Shown here: one piece after another, positions 61,472 through 64,000 of the stretch | How the letters are laid out: each line of letters opens with the position of its first letter | Numbering within the stretch: position 1 is the stretch's first letter | Source: Enterococcus wangshanyuanii | GTDB taxonomy: Bacteria > Bacillota > Bacilli > Lactobacillales > Enterococcaceae | Assembly (NCBI RefSeq): GCF_002197645.1 | Contig: NZ_CP021876.1 | Span: 62,001 to 126,000, forward strand | Direction: 5' to 3' | DNA length: 64,000 nucleotides | The notes under the pieces: generated by a model | Seen by the model: the letters and a program-made list of their open reading frames with translations, nothing else | Told to the model about the DNA's origin: nothing | Databases searched by the model: none | Translations under genes and position numbers: made by a program

Positions 61472-64000
61472 TTAAGGTGCTTCCACCAAGGTCCATTGAA
61501 TCTTTGCTACATAGGACCCTTTACTTGTTACTGCGCCTGCATTTGTTTGAAGTTTCAACCCGTCACCACTAGCTGTCCACGTATTATTTACTGTATAAAG
61601 TTCCTCTGTGTTGTTTGGTTGTCCGAACACCGGTTGTGAACCGCGGTTCAATATCAACTCGTTTCCGTTATATACGTACCGCAATGCTTCCGGAATAATT
61701 TTCGTCCCATTGCTTAGTTCTTCTTCTAGTCGCGCAGTCAAGGTCCAGTTTCCCTTTGCTATTCGATTATCACGTATCACTAAATCATTTTCGATAGCTA
61801 CTGGCTGATTTACCCGCTTTGTCTGAGTTGTTACAGTTTGTGTACCAAAGTCAATAACAGATGGTGCTGAAATCAATGCCAATGTCCCAGCTAGCTTGTA
61901 TTGCACCGTGATAACTGATTGATCCAGTGAAACTGCTGTTTCATTGGGCGGGCGTTCCACTATTTTATAGCCCAATGACTCCAACATACTCAGTTGATTC
62001 GTGACTTGTGATTCATTAGTCAAGTCAATCGTATCTCCCACAGTAGCAATCAAAGAAACCGTATAGCCTGGCAGTTCTTGATCCGCTTCATTTAGAAATG
62101 TCACAAGCAATTGAGACTCTACACTCACAACTGTCACTGTTGCAGTAACTTCCTCATACTCATTTTTATAGGTCACAATGTATTCATTTTCCTTGGATGT
62201 ATCAACCGATCCTGTCACAGAAATAGCGTCAATTGTGAGTGGTTCACCGTAAGCATTTGTCGCAGAAACAAAGTTATCACTCGCTGTCCAAGAGTCACCT
62301 AGATTAATGGTACTATCCTTCACTTCAATTGTTTCTTTATTCGGCTCCCAAATATAGGTTCCAGCCGTTTCTGGAGTAAGTGTGTTCATTAAATCATTAC
62401 TAGAAGCATAGATAACATCTTTATTGCCTTCAGAGATACCTATCCACCGGCCACTATACTCTTTAGTTCTAACTCTATTAGGTAAATTTTGGTACTGATT
62501 TACAACCTCAGAAAAAGACGGACCTAACGTTAGTTTACTTAGTTCTAAGGCCCCCTGAAACATCCCATAAGTAGTGACCCCACTTTTAAGGGAGAAAGAA
62601 GAAATATCTAGACTGGATAATCTTTTTGCCCCTGAAAACATACCTCTCATATCCGTTACATTACTTGTATCCCAACCACTTACATCCAGCGTTGTTAGGT
62701 TTCTTACAAAAGCAAACATTTTCTCCATACTCGTTACCTTGTTTGTGTTCCAGTTGCTCACATCTAGGCTAGTTAGGCTGATTGCTCTATCAAACATACT
62801 CATCATATCTACTACCTGACTTGTGTCCCAGTTACTTACACCTAGTTCGATTAGACTGCTTGCTCCGAAAAACATGTAGCTCATATTCCTTACCTGACTT
62901 GTGTCCCAGCTACTTACATCTAGATCATTTAGACTACTTGTTCCGTAAAACATATTCCTCATACTCGTTACCTTACTCGTATCCCAATTACTTGTATCTA
63001 AACTGGTTAGATTATCTGCCACTTGAAACATCTGACTCATATTCGTTACTTGACCTGTATTCCAGTTACTCACATCTAGACTGGTTAGACTGCTTGCTCC
63101 CTGAAACATGTCACTCATATTCGTTACTTTTCCTGTATTCCAGTTACTCACATCTAGACTGGTTAGACTGCTTGCTCCGTGAAACATGTCACTCATATTC
63201 GTTACTTTTCCTGTATTCCAGTTACTCACATCTAGACTGGTTAGACTGCTTGCTCCCTGAAATGTGCCACTCATACTCGTTACCTTACTTGTATCCCAAT
63301 TACTTACATCTAGGTTTGTTAAACTGTTTGCGTCGAAAAATATGGCAACCATAGCCGTTACATTACTTGTATCCCAATTACTTACATCTAAGCTTGTTAA
63401 GCTGCTTGCGTCGTAAAACATGCCATTCATAGTCGTTACATTACTTGTATCCCAATTACTTACATCTAAGCTTGTTAAGCTACTTGCTCCGAAAAACATC
63501 TGACTCATAACCGTTACATTACTTGTATCCCAATTACTTACATCTAAACTTGTTAAACTGCTTGCTCCTCGAAACATCCTTAACATACTAGTTACGTTTC
63601 CAACATCTAAATTTCCAAAATTTTCAATACTTATCAAGTTTTCTAGAGGGGAGGCTATATTGTTTGCAAATAGATCGTCAGATATTTCAGGCGCAATTAC
63701 TGGTCCAGTGAATACAATACGTTTTACTGACCGTGAAGGCACACTGGATCCATTCCCCACCCACGGAGAAGTCCCACTTGTTCCTAGTGATCCAGAATCA
63801 ATAGTCAATACTCCAGTTGCATCATCAAATGTCCATGGACTAGTTCCCCAAGTACCGCTAACTAAATTCTTAGTTGTGACATTCTTTTTTGCATTTACTT
63901 GATCATCTTGTTTATCTGCCCCATTCAATAGAGCATCTTCAAAATTAGATGTAGATACTTCTCTTTTTTCTTCTATACTAGATCGATTAAAATCCTCACT
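61472..64000 (-). CDS. Large WxL surface protein with BspA-like repeats (5' end outside window)
   Basis: The frame stays open to the window edge, so the N-terminus and signal peptide are missing; TTG 63928 is only an internal codon. Residues (from 63928) about 90-480 hold some 15 BspA/DUF285 repeats of 25 (MFQGASSLTSLDVSNWNTGK type). Then a bacterial Ig-like domain, a MucBP-like domain (VTFLNEADQELPGYTV) and a C-terminal WxL domain with GNWTLTARL and IQWTLVEAP. Probably a surface adhesin. Confidence 0.92.
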   Translation of the reverse strand, partial: SEDFNRSSIEEKREVSTSNFEDALLNGADKQDDQVNAKKNVTTKNLVSGTWGTSPWTFDDATGVLTIDSGSLGTSGTSPWVGNGSSVPSRSVKRIVFTGPVIAPEISDDLFANNIASPLENLISIENFGNLDVGNVTSMLRMFRGASSLTSLDVSNWDTSNVTVMSQMFFGASSLTSLDVSNWDTSNVTTMNGMFYDASSLTSLDVSNWDTSNVTAMVAIFFDANSLTNLDVSNWDTSKVTSMSGTFQGASSLTSLDVSNWNTGKVTNMSDMFHGASSLTSLDVSNWNTGKVTNMSDMFQGASSLTSLDVSNWNTGQVTNMSQMFQVADNLTSLDTSNWDTSKVTSMRNMFYGTSSLNDLDVSSWDTSQVRNMSYMFFGASSLIELGVSNWDTSQVVDMMSMFDRAISLTSLDVSNWNTNKVTSMEKMFAFVRNLTTLDVSGWDTSNVTDMRGMFSGAKRLSSLDISSFSLKSGVTTYGMFQGALELSKLTLGPSFSEVVNQYQNLPNRVRTKEYSGRWIGISEGNKDVIYASSNDLMNTLTPETAGTYIWEPNKETIEVKDSTINLGDSWTASDNFVSATNAYGEPLTIDAISVTGSVDTSKENEYIVTYKNEYEEVTATVTVVSVESQLLVTFLNEADQELPGYTVSLIATVGDTIDLTNESQVTNQLSMLESLGYKIVERPPNETAVSLDQSVITVQYKLAGTLALISAPSVIDFGTQTVTTQTKRVNQPVAIENDLVIRDNRIAKGNWTLTARLEEELSNGTKIIPEALRYVYNGNELILNRGSQPVFGQPNNTEELYTVNNTWTASGDGLKLQTNAGAVTSKGSYVAKIQWTLVEAP

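Noticed and set aside
62782..63354. Plus-strand frame of 190 codons with Tyr/Ser/Leu-rich repeats
   Set aside because: It is the reverse shadow of the BspA-like repeats; periodicity comes from the real gene on the other strand.

Overview
The window looks like part of a large, low-GC Enterococcus plasmid, or a plasmid-derived mosaic. No 16S or core chromosomal gene is present, so the assignment rests on gene families: an Inc18-type (pAMbeta1/pIP501) replication initiator, TraB/TraC-type pheromone-plasmid genes, PrgP/PrgO-like partition genes, WxL surface proteins, an EfFic-like Fic enzyme and type VII secretion (T7SS) cargo of enterococcal style. Species cannot be read from the sequence.

Layout. 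1-13.6 kb is a plasmid housekeeping block: PcfJ-like protein (5' end outside the window), SprT-like protein, a 2,363-residue methyltransferase/SNF2-type helicase with a TnpV-like gene apparently embedded in its linker, SSB, and many small genes. 14.0-17.1 kb is a T7SS cargo locus built round a lipase whose domain order is reversed (lipase first, helical targeting region last), with a candidate immunity protein and two helical partners. 17.2-24.9 kb carries a type I toxin-antitoxin (TA) locus, a serine recombinase, small genes, an IS3-family element that beheaded a GTPase/DUF697 gene, an Mrr-like nuclease, and an SOS-boxed Y-family polymerase with a partner gene.

25.0-41.2 kb contains two complete replication/partition modules. 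Module 1 (plus strand) is HTH regulator, ParA, ParB-like, Rep. Module 2 has Rep and regulator on the minus strand and ParA/ParB-like on the plus strand. The two rep regions form an inverted duplication of about 1.87 kb, including leader, attenuator, antisense RNA and downstream origin. Between them lie traB, a truncated traC, a complete Tn3-family transposon and the C-terminal half of an Rgg/TraA-like regulator. This reads as a replicon fusion followed by deletion. Each partition module has its own repeats: 6-bp phased repeats in module 1, long perfect palindromes in module 2.

41.2-46.7 kb holds decayed IS30 and T7SS remnants, an SRAP protein, and an LXG toxin with immunity and partner genes. 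46.6-51.5 kb holds a second type I TA locus split by an IS3-family element inserted in its shared terminator loop, then a minus-strand array of small genes joined by a repeated linker that serves as both gene tail and ribosome-binding site. 51.5-55.7 kb carries an esterase, a Fic enzyme, a tyrosine recombinase and a palindrome-controlled gene. 55.7-60.1 kb is IS256 and IS21 territory; the IS21 element splits a DUF1307-like lipoprotein gene with an 8-bp target duplication. 60.2-64 kb is a WxL surface-protein cluster continuing past the window.

The partition, replication, antitoxin and resolvase genes serve maintenance; the T7SS cargo and WxL genes act at the cell surface or on competitors; Mrr, Fic, the HEPN protein and the small-gene cassettes look like accessory conflict genes.
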